The notes beneath the pieces are model-generated. The model searched no databases and had not been told where the DNA came from. It was given only the letters and a program-made list of their open reading frames with translations. The translations under genes and the position numbers were made by a program. Positions 1 to 8,279 of a stretch of 28,280 nt of DNA are shown here, one piece after another; the first letter of the stretch is position 1; the number at the start of each line of letters is the position of its first letter. This DNA is from Alistipes sp. (lineage in GTDB: Bacteria > Bacteroidota > Bacteroidia > Bacteroidales > Rikenellaceae), in contig JAFLRS010000005.1 of assembly GCA_022511355.1 (NCBI GenBank), forward strand, positions 1 to 28,280, read 5' to 3'.

Positions 1-1
1 G

Positions 2-1789
2 CTGTGGTACACCTCGCAGCACTCGCCCGACACCATACGCGGAGGTTCGGAACTCTCCGTTTCCGCCGCAAACGATTCCGACAGCCGCGGACTCGACCTC
101 GACTACGCCACGGCATGGAGCTACGGCATAGCCGAGAGCTGGAATATGCTGATTCCCGACTTCGCGGGCGGCGATTCGTCGAAAGCCTTCGACGCGAACG
201 GACCGGTCGCCGAAGCGCTCGCTCCCTACGGACTGCGGCAGGCGGCACGTCAGCTGCCGGCATACTGGGGCGGTCAGCCCTACACCGCAGGTCCGACCTA
301 TCTGGGTGCGGCGGCGATATTCTTCGCGCTGCTGGGACTGATGATGATCCGCAGCCGCGACCGATGGTGGATAATGGTTGCAATGGTGCTGACGCTTCTG
401 TTGGCATGGGGCCGCAACTTCATGGGCTTCACCGAATTATGCTTCAAATACCTGCCGATGTACGACAAGTTCCGCACCGTTTCCATGACTTTGGTCGTAT
501 GGGAGTGGGCCGTTCCGCTGCTGGCCGGAGCCGCGATATGGAAAATGTGGCGGTCATCGGAGGATGAGCGGAGGCCGATGCTTCGGAAAATCGCGTGGGC
601 GGCAGGCATTGCCGGCGGAATATGTCTGCTCTTCATAGTTGCAGGCGGTGCGCTGTTCGACTTCGGAGAGTCGCAGTCCGAAGAGGATATGACTCTGCAA
701 TTCTACTATATGCTGCGTGCGAGCGGAGCCGACGACGCCATAGCGCACGGACTCCACGAACAGCTCGGATTCGAAACCGCAGCCGCCATGACCGCCGAAC
801 GCATCCGAATCATGCAGGCCGATGCATGGCGTTCGCTGCTCTTCATTCTGCTGGCGGCAGGTGCGGCGGCACTCTTCGCATGGCGCAAAACGGGACGGAC
901 AGTTACCGTTGCGGCGGCAGCCGTTCTCATTACGGTCGATCTGGCATTCGTCGATATGCGCTTCCTGCCCCACGACCGCTTCGTATCGGAACGCAAAACC
1001 AAACCGGCAATCTCGGCCGCCGACGCGGAAATATTGAAAGACACAGATGACGGCTATCGCGTCTACAATCTCACCGTCAGTCCGTTCAACGACGCCACAA
1101 CCTCGAATCTGCATCGCTCGATAGGCGGTTATCACGGAGCCAAACTGGCACGTTATCAGGATATTATAGACCGTCATCTGCAATCGGGACGCGAAACCCC
1201 CGCAGTACTCGATATGCTCAACACCCGATACATAATCGAACCCGACGGCTCGGTGACGCGGCGGGAATCGGCAAACGGAGCCGCATGGTTCGTGGAGAAT
1301 ACCGTGGAGGTGCCCTCCGCAGCCGACGAAATAGAGGCGTTGTCGCGCATCGACACCAAAACCACAGCCGTAGCCTCGCCGAAGATGAAATCGTCGTCAC
1401 AGAGCAACGAAATCCCCCAAGGCAGGTACGGTTCGGGCGAAATAAGGCTCGCAGAGTACCGACCCGACTATCAGCGGTACGAATACACGGCCGACACGGA
1501 GGTCTTCGCCGTATTCTCGGAGATTTTCTACAACAAAGGGTGGAATGCCTACATCGACGGCAATCCCCGATCGGCTCCGTATTACAGAGTCGATTACATT
1601 CTGCGCGGAATGGAACTTCCGGCAGGCCGGCACACCGTAGAATGGAAATTCGCGGCACCGTCATGGACGGCCGCAAGCGCAGTCACGGCCGTATGCTCGG
1701 CAATAATTCTCGCCGCAGCCGCAGCATACGCAATATTCACGGCAACAAGAAAATACAGATATGAACGCAAACGAAAACAAACGGCTTAA
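2..1789 (+). CDS. YfhO-family membrane protein, 3' part (start lies outside the window)
   Basis: The reading frame is open from the first complete codon, so the gene begins upstream; 595 residues are visible. The start reads WYTSQHSPDTIRGGSELS and continues through AWSYGIAESWNMLIPDFAGG, wording I recognise from the large Bacteroidota YfhO-like proteins (PF09586). Several hydrophobic segments follow, for example around GAAAIFFALLGLMMI and WWIMVAMVLTLLLAWG. A soluble, presumably extracytoplasmic domain comes next, and a last hydrophobic segment (about 25 residues) sits just before the basic C-terminus RKYRYERKRKQTA. Family members are multi-pass proteins, and some Gram-positive ones take part in glycosylating surface polymers; the substrate here is unknown. 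The last 29 bases overlap ftsX, so the two are probably co-transcribed. An internal ATG at 146 is not the real start, because family-typical sequence continues before it. Confidence 0.85.
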   Translation: MWYTSQHSPDTIRGGSELSVSAANDSDSRGLDLDYATAWSYGIAESWNMLIPDFAGGDSSKAFDANGPVAEALAPYGLRQAARQLPAYWGGQPYTAGPTYLGAAAIFFALLGLMMIRSRDRWWIMVAMVLTLLLAWGRNFMGFTELCFKYLPMYDKFRTVSMTLVVWEWAVPLLAGAAIWKMWRSSEDERRPMLRKIAWAAGIAGGICLLFIVAGGALFDFGESQSEEDMTLQFYYMLRASGADDAIAHGLHEQLGFETAAAMTAERIRIMQADAWRSLLFILLAAGAAALFAWRKTGRTVTVAAAAVLITVDLAFVDMRFLPHDRFVSERKTKPAISAADAEILKDTDDGYRVYNLTVSPFNDATTSNLHRSIGGYHGAKLARYQDIIDRHLQSGRETPAVLDMLNTRYIIEPDGSVTRRESANGAAWFVENTVEVPSAADEIEALSRIDTKTTAVASPKMKSSSQSNEIPQGRYGSGEIRLAEYRPDYQRYEYTADTEVFAVFSEIFYNKGWNAYIDGNPRSAPYYRVDYILRGMELPAGRHTVEWKFAAPSWTAASAVTAVCSAIILAAAAAYAIFTATRKYRYERKRKQTA

Positions 1790-2645
1790 ACGCAAAGTCC
1801 GCAACTCCTACATCATCTCCACGGTCAGCATAGCTCTCGTGCTTTTTCTGCTCGGAGCCGTGGGATTCATCATGGCGGCCACCGTCCGTTCGGCACACGA
1901 ACTGCAAAACAACGTAACACTCATCGTGGAACTCGAAGACGCCATGGCCACCGACGACCGCGAAGCCGTCAAAGAGCGCATCATGGAGAATCCGTTGGTG
2001 ACCGAAGTGGTCTTCTCATCGAAGGAGGAGAAACTCAACGACCGCGAATTCCGCCGATTCTTCACCGCAGAGTTCGAAGATGTGGTCGATAATCCGCTGC
2101 TCGACTCCTACGACGTGCGCGTATCGGCACGACCCGAACAAAAAGAGGAACTGAAACAGTTTATAGACGACCTGACGCTCATCGACGGAGTGGAGTTCGT
2201 CTCCTACCCCGCCGCCCTTATCGAAACCATGCAGAACGTAATAAGCAAAGCACGTCCGCTGCTGGCTATATTCGCGCTCGTGCTGGCCGTAATATCGCTC
2301 ATTCTGCTCAACAACACCATACGGCTGGCGATATTCTCGAAACGGTACATAATCAACACCATGAAGCTGGTCGGAGCCACCAAGTGGTTCATCATGCGGC
2401 CCTTCATAGTGAGCAGCATCAATCAGGGACTCGCGGCCGGAGCCATCGCAGCCGTACTCTTCACGGCGGCATTCTGGGGCGTAAGCCGCTCGCTGCCCGA
2501 ATTTCTCTCGCCCGAACGACTGCGTATGGTAGCCATAACCGCCGCCGCAATGCTCACGCTCGGCGTAACCGTCTCGCTGCTCTTTACTCTCGCCGCCGTA
2601 AACAAATTCGTGAACATAAAGTCGAACAAAATACATCTTTACTGA
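1761..2645 (+). CDS. ftsX: FtsX-like cell-division ABC transporter permease
   Basis: The product is 294 residues with FtsX architecture. There is a short basic cytoplasmic N-terminus, TM1 at about residues 17-40, and an extracytoplasmic domain at about 41-165 (including NVTLIVELEDA, NPLVTEVVFSSKEE and LLDSYDVRV). Three more TM segments lie near 167-185, 216-239 and 256-278. KLVGATKWFIMRPF, just before TM3, is the cytoplasmic loop that in known FtsX contacts the ATPase FtsE. In other bacteria FtsEX transmits ATP hydrolysis to periplasmic peptidoglycan hydrolases during division. No ftsE is adjacent, which I recall as usual in Bacteroidota. The start overlaps the upstream gene by 29 bases, and the stop is one base from the DUF3098 start, so translation is likely coupled. 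Confidence 0.93.
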   Translation: MNANENKRLKRKVRNSYIISTVSIALVLFLLGAVGFIMAATVRSAHELQNNVTLIVELEDAMATDDREAVKERIMENPLVTEVVFSSKEEKLNDREFRRFFTAEFEDVVDNPLLDSYDVRVSARPEQKEELKQFIDDLTLIDGVEFVSYPAALIETMQNVISKARPLLAIFALVLAVISLILLNNTIRLAIFSKRYIINTMKLVGATKWFIMRPFIVSSINQGLAAGAIAAVLFTAAFWGVSRSLPEFLSPERLRMVAITAAAMLTLGVTVSLLFTLAAVNKFVNIKSNKIHLY

Positions 2646-2646
2646 T

Positions 2647-2907
2647 ATGGCCTCACTCAAAGAACGATTCTCGCGCGCAGGACATCCCAATGACGAACGG
2701 ATGCCTCTCACCGTGAAAAACTACATATTGCTGCTCATCGGATTCGCAATCATCGTCGCCGGCTTCATCCTCATGAGCGGCGGAGGCAGCGACGACCCCG
2801 AAAAATTCAACTATGCCATGTTCTCGTGGCGGAGAATAACCCTCGCACCCATAGTGGTGATAGGCGGATTCGCATTCGAGATGTACGCCATAATGAAGCG
2901 ATTCTGA
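2647..2907 (+). CDS. DUF3098 small membrane protein
   Basis: The product is 86 residues: a charged N-terminus of about 20 residues, a TM helix at about 24-44 (ILLLIGFAIIVAGFILMSGG), a short loop containing DDPEKFNYAMFSWRRITLAP, and a second TM helix to near the end. Two helices, the FSWRRITLAP motif and a position directly behind ftsX match the Bacteroidota family DUF3098. Its function is unknown. The position suggests, without proving, a role alongside FtsX or UppP in the envelope. The ATG is one base after the ftsX stop codon, and uppP begins 33 bases downstream, consistent with one transcript. Confidence 0.85.
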   Translation: MASLKERFSRAGHPNDERMPLTVKNYILLLIGFAIIVAGFILMSGGGSDDPEKFNYAMFSWRRITLAPIVVIGGFAFEMYAIMKRF

Positions 2908-2940
2908 CAAACCGCAAACGAAGAAACCCGACCCGAACCA

Positions 2941-3735
2941 ATGACCGTAACAGAATCAGCAATCCTCGGATTCGTACAGGGAATAACCGAATTCCTCCCC
3001 GTATCGAGCAGCGGACATCTGCAAATCGCCAAAGCCCTGATGGGTGTCGAAATCGAAGAGAATCTCGCATTCGACATAACGCTCCATGCAGCCACCGTGC
3101 TGAGTACGATAGTCGTGCTGCGCAACGAAATAGGAGGTCTGCTGCGCGGACTCTTTGCTCGCGGATTCAACGAGGAAAAAGCCTTCATACTCAAAATCCT
3201 GCTCTCGATGATTCCCATCGGCATAGTGGGATTCGCATTCAAGGATTACCTGGAAAAACTGCTCGACTCGCCCGCCATTCTCGCAATCACGGGAGTCATG
3301 CTGCTGCTCACGGCCGCCCTGCTCGCATTCGCATACTATGCACGTCCGCGCCAAAAGGAACGGATATCTTATCGCGACGCGTTTATTATAGGTGTGGCTC
3401 AGGCTGCGGCCGCAATGCCGGGACTCTCGCGTTCGGGCTCCACAATCGCAACCGGCATTCTGCTCGGCAACCGCAAGGAGAGCGTGGCCCGATTCTCGTT
3501 TCTGATGATTCTGGCACCCATAGCGGGCGAAATGCTCCTCGACCTGCTCAAGGGCGAAGCCGCATTCGGAACGACAGGCGCAGCACAGCTCGCCGCAGGA
3601 TTCGCAACCGCTTTCGTGACCGGATGCCTCGCCTGCAAATTCATGATAAACATAGTCAAACGCGGAAAACTGATATGGTTCGCCGCTTACTGCGCACTGG
3701 CCGGTACAGTGGCCGTAATAGCAAATCTGCTCTGA
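2941..3735 (+). CDS. uppP: Undecaprenyl-diphosphatase (UppP/BacA family)
   Basis: The product is 264 residues, close to the usual length. It should dephosphorylate undecaprenyl diphosphate to regenerate the lipid carrier for peptidoglycan and surface glycans, from within the cytoplasmic membrane. Both family signatures are present: QGITEFLPVSSSGH at residues 13-26, with the catalytic-region Glu17, and PGLSRSGST at 160-168 with the conserved Arg. Multiple TM segments fill the rest. The ATG follows 33 non-coding bases after the DUF3098 gene, and truB begins one base after the stop, indicating a tight operon. Family members also confer bacitracin tolerance when overexpressed. The call is secure. 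Confidence 0.96.
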   Translation: MTVTESAILGFVQGITEFLPVSSSGHLQIAKALMGVEIEENLAFDITLHAATVLSTIVVLRNEIGGLLRGLFARGFNEEKAFILKILLSMIPIGIVGFAFKDYLEKLLDSPAILAITGVMLLLTAALLAFAYYARPRQKERISYRDAFIIGVAQAAAAMPGLSRSGSTIATGILLGNRKESVARFSFLMILAPIAGEMLLDLLKGEAAFGTTGAAQLAAGFATAFVTGCLACKFMINIVKRGKLIWFAAYCALAGTVAVIANLL

Positions 3736-3736
3736 T

Positions 3737-4444
3737 ATGGAGGATATTCTGAAGACCGAAACAATAAATTTCGAAGAGGGCTATGTGGCCGTAATAGACA
3801 AACCGATAGGCTGGACCTCGTCGGATGTCGTGCGCAAAGTGAAATTCACGCTGAACCGCAAAGGATTGCGCAAAATAAAGGTGGGACACGCCGGAACACT
3901 CGACCCGCTCGCCACAGGAGTGCTGCTGATTTGCATAGGCAAAGCCACCAAACAGGTGGAGACTCTGCAGGCCGAAGAGAAAGAGTACGAAGCCGGCATG
4001 ATGCTGGGTGCAACCACTCCGAGCTTCGACATGGAACATCCGGTGGACAAAACCTACCCAACCGGACACATAACCCGCGAAATGGTGGAACGCACGCTCG
4101 AATCGCTCAAAGGCGAACGTCTGCAATCGCCGCCCGTCTACTCGGCAAAGAAAATCGAAGGCGTGAGAGCCTACGAATTCGCACGTGCGGGCGAAGAGGT
4201 CGCCATGCGCAAAGCCCTCATAAACATCTACGAACTGACCCTCGAACGCTTCGAAATGCCCGAAATAGCCGTGCGCGTCCGTTGCAGCAAGGGAACCTAC
4301 ATACGTTCGCTGGCCGCCGAAATAGGCGAAGGTCTGCAAAGCGGAGCCTATCTGACGTCGCTGCGCAGAACCCGAAGCGGAGGTTTTACCGCAGAAAACG
4401 CCATGACAGTCGAGGATTTTTGCAAAAAAATCGAATCACTCTGA
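3737..4444 (+). CDS. truB: tRNA pseudouridine(55) synthase TruB
   Basis: The product is 235 residues, near the shorter end for TruB (E. coli about 314), consistent with a reduced C-terminal domain. It should convert U55 of the tRNA T-loop to pseudouridine. The catalytic motif GHAGTLDPLATG lies at residues 50-61 with the nucleophile Asp56. Downstream, the block SPPVYSAKKIEGVRAYEFAR and then VRCSKGTYIRSLAAEIGE are classical TruB signatures. It is one base from the uppP stop and is followed 85 bases later by another tRNA-modification gene, queA. No internal promoter is obvious between uppP and truB. Confidence 0.96.
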   Translation: MEDILKTETINFEEGYVAVIDKPIGWTSSDVVRKVKFTLNRKGLRKIKVGHAGTLDPLATGVLLICIGKATKQVETLQAEEKEYEAGMMLGATTPSFDMEHPVDKTYPTGHITREMVERTLESLKGERLQSPPVYSAKKIEGVRAYEFARAGEEVAMRKALINIYELTLERFEMPEIAVRVRCSKGTYIRSLAAEIGEGLQSGAYLTSLRRTRSGGFTAENAMTVEDFCKKIESL

Positions 4445-4482
4445 AACAATTTCCCGTTTTTCGCGTATTTGTATTAAGTCGT

Positions 4483-4505
4483 CTGCCGCAAAATGCAGGC
4501 GGCAG
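4483..4505 (+). other. Short hairpin between truB and queA
   Basis: The arms CTGCCGC (4483-4489) and GCGGCAG (4499-4505) are exact complements around a 9-base loop. The stem is followed by an A-rich, not T-rich, stretch, so it is not a canonical terminator on the + strand. It could be an mRNA processing or stability element ahead of queA. No consensus TAnnTTTG promoter was found in this 85-base gap; the nearest match, TATTTG near 4466-4471, is one base short. Confidence 0.4.
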
Positions 4506-4529
4506 AAAACGAAAAACTTAAATTAAAAA

Positions 4530-5579
4530 ATGAAACTATCGCAATACGGTTATGATTTTTCGCCCGAACTGCTGGCGAAATATCCTGCCGAAAACAGGGA
4601 TGAATCGCGATTGATGGTGGTCAATCGCAAAACCGGCACAATCGAACACCGCGTTTTCAAAGATATTCTCGACTACTTCGAGGAGCAGGACCTCTTCGTG
4701 ATGAACGACACCAAAGTCTTCCCCGCACGACTCTACGGCAACAAGGAGAAAACCGGCGCCGAAATAGAAATCTTCCTGCTGCGCGAACTCAACCGCGAAC
4801 TTCGTCTGTGGGACGTGCTGGTGGACCCCGCACGCAAAATACGAATAGGCAACAAACTCTTCTTCGGCGACGACGACGTGCTGGGCGCCGAAGTCATCGA
4901 CAACACCACCTCCCGCGGACGCACGCTGCGTTTCCTCTACGACGGAACCTACGAGGAGTTCAAAGAGACGCTCTACCGTATGGGCGAAACTCCGCTGCCG
5001 CGCTGGGTGCGCGAGAAAGTGGAACCGCTCGATGCGGAACGCTATCAGACGATATATGCCGACAAGGAGGGTGCGGTAGTGGCTCCTACGGCCGGTATGC
5101 ACTTCTCGAAACATCTGCTCAAACGCATGGAGATAAAGGGCGTGGAACGCGCATTCATCACCCTGCACGCGGGTCTGGGCAACTTCCGGACCGTCGACGT
5201 AGAAGACCTCTCGAAACACAAAATGGACTCCGAACAATATTTCGTCTCCGAAGAGGCCGCACAATCGGTGAACTCGGCCAAAAAGGGAGGACATCGCGTG
5301 GTGGCAGTCGGAACCACCGTCATGCGCACGCTCGAAACGGTAGTCTCAACCAACGGCATGATAAACGCCAACAACGGCTGGACCAACAAATTCATCTTCT
5401 GCCCCTACGACTTCTCGGTGGCCGATGCCATGGTGACCAACTTCCAGCTCCCCTACTCGACCCAACTTATGATGGTAGCCGCATTCGGAGGCTACGACAC
5501 CATAATGAACGCCTACAAAATAGCTAAAGAAGAAGAGTACCGATTCGGCACCTACGGCGATGCGATGCTTATTCTTTAA
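4530..5579 (+). CDS. queA: S-adenosylmethionine:tRNA ribosyltransferase-isomerase QueA
   Basis: The product is 349 residues, the normal length. It should transfer and isomerise the ribosyl group of S-adenosylmethionine onto 7-aminomethyl-7-deazaguanine at the wobble base of GUN-anticodon tRNAs, giving epoxyqueuosine. Recognisable blocks are SQYGYDFSPELLAKYPAENR at the N-terminus, FVMNDTKVFPARLYG, the strongly conserved VAPTAGMHFSKHLL, and near the C-terminus VTNFQLPYSTQLMMVAAFGG. The ATG is preceded by an A-rich leader without a Shine-Dalgarno sequence, normal for Bacteroidota. It follows truB on the same strand, and its stop lies 11 bases before the -7 element of the next gene. No other queuosine gene is visible here. 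Confidence 0.97.
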   Translation: MKLSQYGYDFSPELLAKYPAENRDESRLMVVNRKTGTIEHRVFKDILDYFEEQDLFVMNDTKVFPARLYGNKEKTGAEIEIFLLRELNRELRLWDVLVDPARKIRIGNKLFFGDDDVLGAEVIDNTTSRGRTLRFLYDGTYEEFKETLYRMGETPLPRWVREKVEPLDAERYQTIYADKEGAVVAPTAGMHFSKHLLKRMEIKGVERAFITLHAGLGNFRTVDVEDLSKHKMDSEQYFVSEEAAQSVNSAKKGGHRVVAVGTTVMRTLETVVSTNGMINANNGWTNKFIFCPYDFSVADAMVTNFQLPYSTQLMMVAAFGGYDTIMNAYKIAKEEEYRFGTYGDAMLIL

Positions 5580-5590
5580 GAAAAAATAGC

Positions 5591-5598
5591 TATCTTTG
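5591..5598 (+). promoter_or_regulatory. Bacteroidota-type -7 element upstream of the glycogen-synthase-like gene
   Basis: TATCTTTG matches the TAnnTTTG -7 consensus of the Bacteroidota primary sigma factor. At the expected spacing, the -33 region around 5568-5571 reads CTTA and is a poor match to TTTG. The predicted start near 5603 gives a leader of about 47 bases to the ATG at 5650. That leader contains a 9-codon open frame, ATG at 5602 to TAA at 5629-5631, in frame with the gene but closed before it. Confidence 0.6.
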
Positions 5599-5649
5599 CA
5601 AATGAATGCACAAACCGATTCGTTAAACTAAAACAACAAACTACTGTCG

Positions 5650-6459
5650 ATGGCAAACAACAGAATACTCTACGTGTGTCAGGAGATTACACCCTATCTC
5701 CCCGAAAACGAGGAGTCGCTGCTCTGCCGCGCGCTGTCGCAGGCGATGCAGGAGAGAGGCAACGAAGTGCGAACCTTCATGCCCCGATACGGCTGCATCA
5801 ACGAGCGCCGAAATCAACTGCACGAAGTGATTCGTCTGTCGGGAATGAATCTCATCATCGACGACAACGACCATCAACTCATCATCAAGGTGGCGTCGAT
5901 ACCCTCGGCGCGCATTCAAATCTACTTCATAGACAACGACGACTACTTCGCCCGCAAGGCCGTAATGACCGATGAAAACGGAAAAGCCTTCGCCGACAAC
6001 GACGAACGTATGGTCTTCTACGCCCGCGGAGTACTCGAAACAGTCAAAAAACTGCACTGGTCGCCCAATATCGTCCATTGCCACGGCTGGTTCTCGGCAA
6101 TCGCTCCCGTATACCTCAAACGGGTATTCGATGACGACCCCGTATTCCGCGACGTGAAAATAGTCGTCTCGCTCTACAACGACCGCTTCGACTCACCGCT
6201 CGACGCCAAACTGCGTAAAACAATCGAGAGCGAAGGAGTAAACGACAACAGCCTCGAAATTATCGACAACCCCACATACGAAAATCTCATGCGTTACGTT
6301 ATGGATTATGCGGACGGTATCGTAATCGGTTCGGCCGATGCCGATGCCGCGGCTGTCGAAATGGCACGACAAAGCGGCAAACCGATGCTCGAATACAGCT
6401 CGCCCGACGAAGATACCTTCTTCGACAATTACAACAGTTTTTATGAGAAATTGCGTTAA
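5650..6459 (+). CDS. Glycogen/starch-synthase-like protein, N-terminal (GT5) domain only
   Basis: The product is 269 residues. The N-terminus (ILYVCQEITPYLPENEESLL, then GNEVRTFMPRYG) aligns by eye with the first Rossmann half of GT5 glycogen/starch synthases. Later landmarks such as IQIYFIDNDDYFAR (89-102) and NIVHCHGWFSAIAP (140-153) fit PF08323. Two things are missing. The ADP-glucose-binding KxGG loop near residues 18-24 is replaced by PENEES, and the whole C-terminal GT-B half is absent (full enzymes are about 470-550 residues). It is therefore probably not an active glycogen synthase; a regulatory, scaffold or binding role is possible. Similar short proteins occur in Bacteroidota beside DUF4270 genes, as here. 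Its end overlaps the DUF4270 start by 17 bases. Confidence 0.8.
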   Translation: MANNRILYVCQEITPYLPENEESLLCRALSQAMQERGNEVRTFMPRYGCINERRNQLHEVIRLSGMNLIIDDNDHQLIIKVASIPSARIQIYFIDNDDYFARKAVMTDENGKAFADNDERMVFYARGVLETVKKLHWSPNIVHCHGWFSAIAPVYLKRVFDDDPVFRDVKIVVSLYNDRFDSPLDAKLRKTIESEGVNDNSLEIIDNPTYENLMRYVMDYADGIVIGSADADAAAVEMARQSGKPMLEYSSPDEDTFFDNYNSFYEKLR

Positions 6460-8179
6460 AACATTCCGTCACATCATAACCGCACTCGTCGTGCCGGTGC
6501 TGTTCGCCGTACTGTCAGCTTCGTGTACGCGCGAAGGAGACAGCTCGCTCGGATATGAATTTCTGCCCGAAAATCAGCGTCTCGAAATGAGGCACAAAAG
6601 CTTCCGCAACGGCGTCGTGCGCAAATACGACGCGCAAAAAGACGAATATACCGACGACAGCGGACACAAATTCTTTACCACCACGCACTTCCGTACCGAT
6701 TCGCTCGTGTCGTCGGACCTGCAGACCGGATACATGGGACTGCAGCGGGACCCCGACGGAATATTCGGTCTGCGCGAAGCCGGTTTCGCTTCCGAATTCC
6801 TCTTCACGGCCGCACTCGACAAAGAGAAAGGCTTCGGATACAAACCCATCTTCGACTCGATGCTGCTGATGCTCTCCGTAACCGCAAAGGACGGAGATAC
6901 CACCCACTGCGTAAAATACAACGTATACGAAGTTACAAAATCGATAAAACAGAGTATGCTCGACGCTCAGGGCGAGGATGACGACGCTAACGGCGTCGCC
7001 TACATAAACCATGATATGTCGGACCTCTACGACCAGACCAAACCTCTGTTTACATTCACCTTCCCCGACCCCGACAACGGCATCTATCCCCACACCGCTT
7101 CGGTCAAACTGGAACCTGTCGATTTGTCGGCCGGCGGCGCTACATGGGACTTCATCAAAAGACTCATGCTCGCAGGAGACCCCGATGACGGTTGGGACGG
7201 ATATGCCGACGATACGGAGGTATATCAGAGCGACGAGGCATGGGTGGAAGCCTTCAAAGGCGTATTCATCAAGCCGGCAGAGGTCGCCGACGGCAAGGAC
7301 GGCGGAATGTATGCCACGGACCTCGCGTCGTCGGGACTCTACCTCTACGGACGCAACCGCAATCCCGATGAACCGCGTCTGATTAAGGATACCGTCTCCA
7401 TGGGTTACGTATTCTACGATTCGAAGGCGGGCAACAGCGGCAACCGTTCGATAAACTACGTAAAGCATGACTATTCGGGTTCGGAACTCGATGCGGCAAT
7501 GAACCTCAACGACACTCCGCGCGGAGAGGAGCCCAACAGCTTCAAATGGCGCGACGACAACCGTCAGAACCACACGGAGTCGGGCATAGTCTACGTGGAG
7601 GGCATGGGAGGCGCTCTCACCGAACTCTACTTCACGGATGACTTCCTCAACGAACTGCACGAAATCAACGCCGAAGAGGATTTCCGCTACGCCTCGATAA
7701 ATCAGGCACTCATATATTTCTACATCGAAGGCTCCGACTACGACTGGGCCAACTTCCAGCAAGACCCTTCGAAAGCCGCTCCCCTGCTCGATGCTTCGCA
7801 TTCGCGATTGGGCATCTACACCAATCCCGAAACACTGGCACCCATACCCGACTACAGCTACTATTACGAAGCCAACTACGGCACGTCGCTCAACTACGAC
7901 GGCTATCTCAAACGCAGTCTGGGTTGCTACGTAATGGATGTCTCGGGCTATCTGCAGCGTCTGAAAAACTATGTCGATGAACAGTGGGCACGATGCGACG
8001 GCACACTCACCCAATATGAATTCGATTCGCAGGACAGCAACTACATATCGCGCATAATCTACATCGCACCCGAAGCCTATTCGCTTTACGCTCTGCAACG
8101 CAGCAGGCTGCAAGGCATGGAAGATGGCGTGAATGCGGCTCCGATACGCATAGAACTGACCTACACGATGATTAAGTAG
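6443..8179 (+). CDS. DUF4270 family lipoprotein
   Basis: I chose the ATG at 6443 over the in-frame ATG at 6338. It begins a lipoprotein signal (MRNCVKTFRHIITALVVPVL, then lipobox LSAS-C with Cys28), while the 35 residues before it read through the upstream gene in another frame. This gives 578 residues. The mature part begins TREGDSSLGYEFLP, like DUF4270 proteins, and is rich in Asp, Tyr and Ser, suggesting an extracytoplasmic beta-rich fold anchored by lipid. The function of DUF4270 is unknown. The 17-base overlap with the glycogen-synthase-like gene argues for co-expression and perhaps a shared pathway. The family assignment rests on general resemblance and gene neighbour. Confidence 0.8.
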   Translation: MRNCVKTFRHIITALVVPVLFAVLSASCTREGDSSLGYEFLPENQRLEMRHKSFRNGVVRKYDAQKDEYTDDSGHKFFTTTHFRTDSLVSSDLQTGYMGLQRDPDGIFGLREAGFASEFLFTAALDKEKGFGYKPIFDSMLLMLSVTAKDGDTTHCVKYNVYEVTKSIKQSMLDAQGEDDDANGVAYINHDMSDLYDQTKPLFTFTFPDPDNGIYPHTASVKLEPVDLSAGGATWDFIKRLMLAGDPDDGWDGYADDTEVYQSDEAWVEAFKGVFIKPAEVADGKDGGMYATDLASSGLYLYGRNRNPDEPRLIKDTVSMGYVFYDSKAGNSGNRSINYVKHDYSGSELDAAMNLNDTPRGEEPNSFKWRDDNRQNHTESGIVYVEGMGGALTELYFTDDFLNELHEINAEEDFRYASINQALIYFYIEGSDYDWANFQQDPSKAAPLLDASHSRLGIYTNPETLAPIPDYSYYYEANYGTSLNYDGYLKRSLGCYVMDVSGYLQRLKNYVDEQWARCDGTLTQYEFDSQDSNYISRIIYIAPEAYSLYALQRSRLQGMEDGVNAAPIRIELTYTMIK

Positions 8180-8213
8180 AGTTTTGAAAAACAACGATAT
8201 ATAAAAATCCTGC

Positions 8214-8255
8214 GCGAGCGGCCGGAACAATCCTCAGAATGTACCGGTCGCTCGC
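8214..8255. other. 12-bp stem-loop between the DUF4270 gene and topA
   Basis: GCGAGCGGCCGG (8214-8225) pairs with CCGGTCGCTCGC (8244-8255) over 12 positions with one G-U wobble, around an 18-base loop. On the + strand the stem is followed by ACTGAAAAAA, not a T-run. On the - strand a T-run follows only after a 6-base spacer. It is thus an atypical terminator at best; an mRNA processing or attenuation element before topA is an alternative. No promoter consensus is visible between the stem and the topA ATG. Confidence 0.5.
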
Positions 8256-8279
8256 ACTGAAAAAACAACCGTAAACAGA

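Noticed and set aside
4..567. 187-codon Arg-rich frame at the window start
   Set aside because: Out-of-frame reading of the YfhO-like gene, whose own frame carries the recognisable protein sequence.
4483..4505. Riboswitch (preQ1-type) before queA
   Set aside because: Only a 7-bp hairpin is present. There is no C-rich loop with A-rich tail arrangement, and queA is not a usual target.
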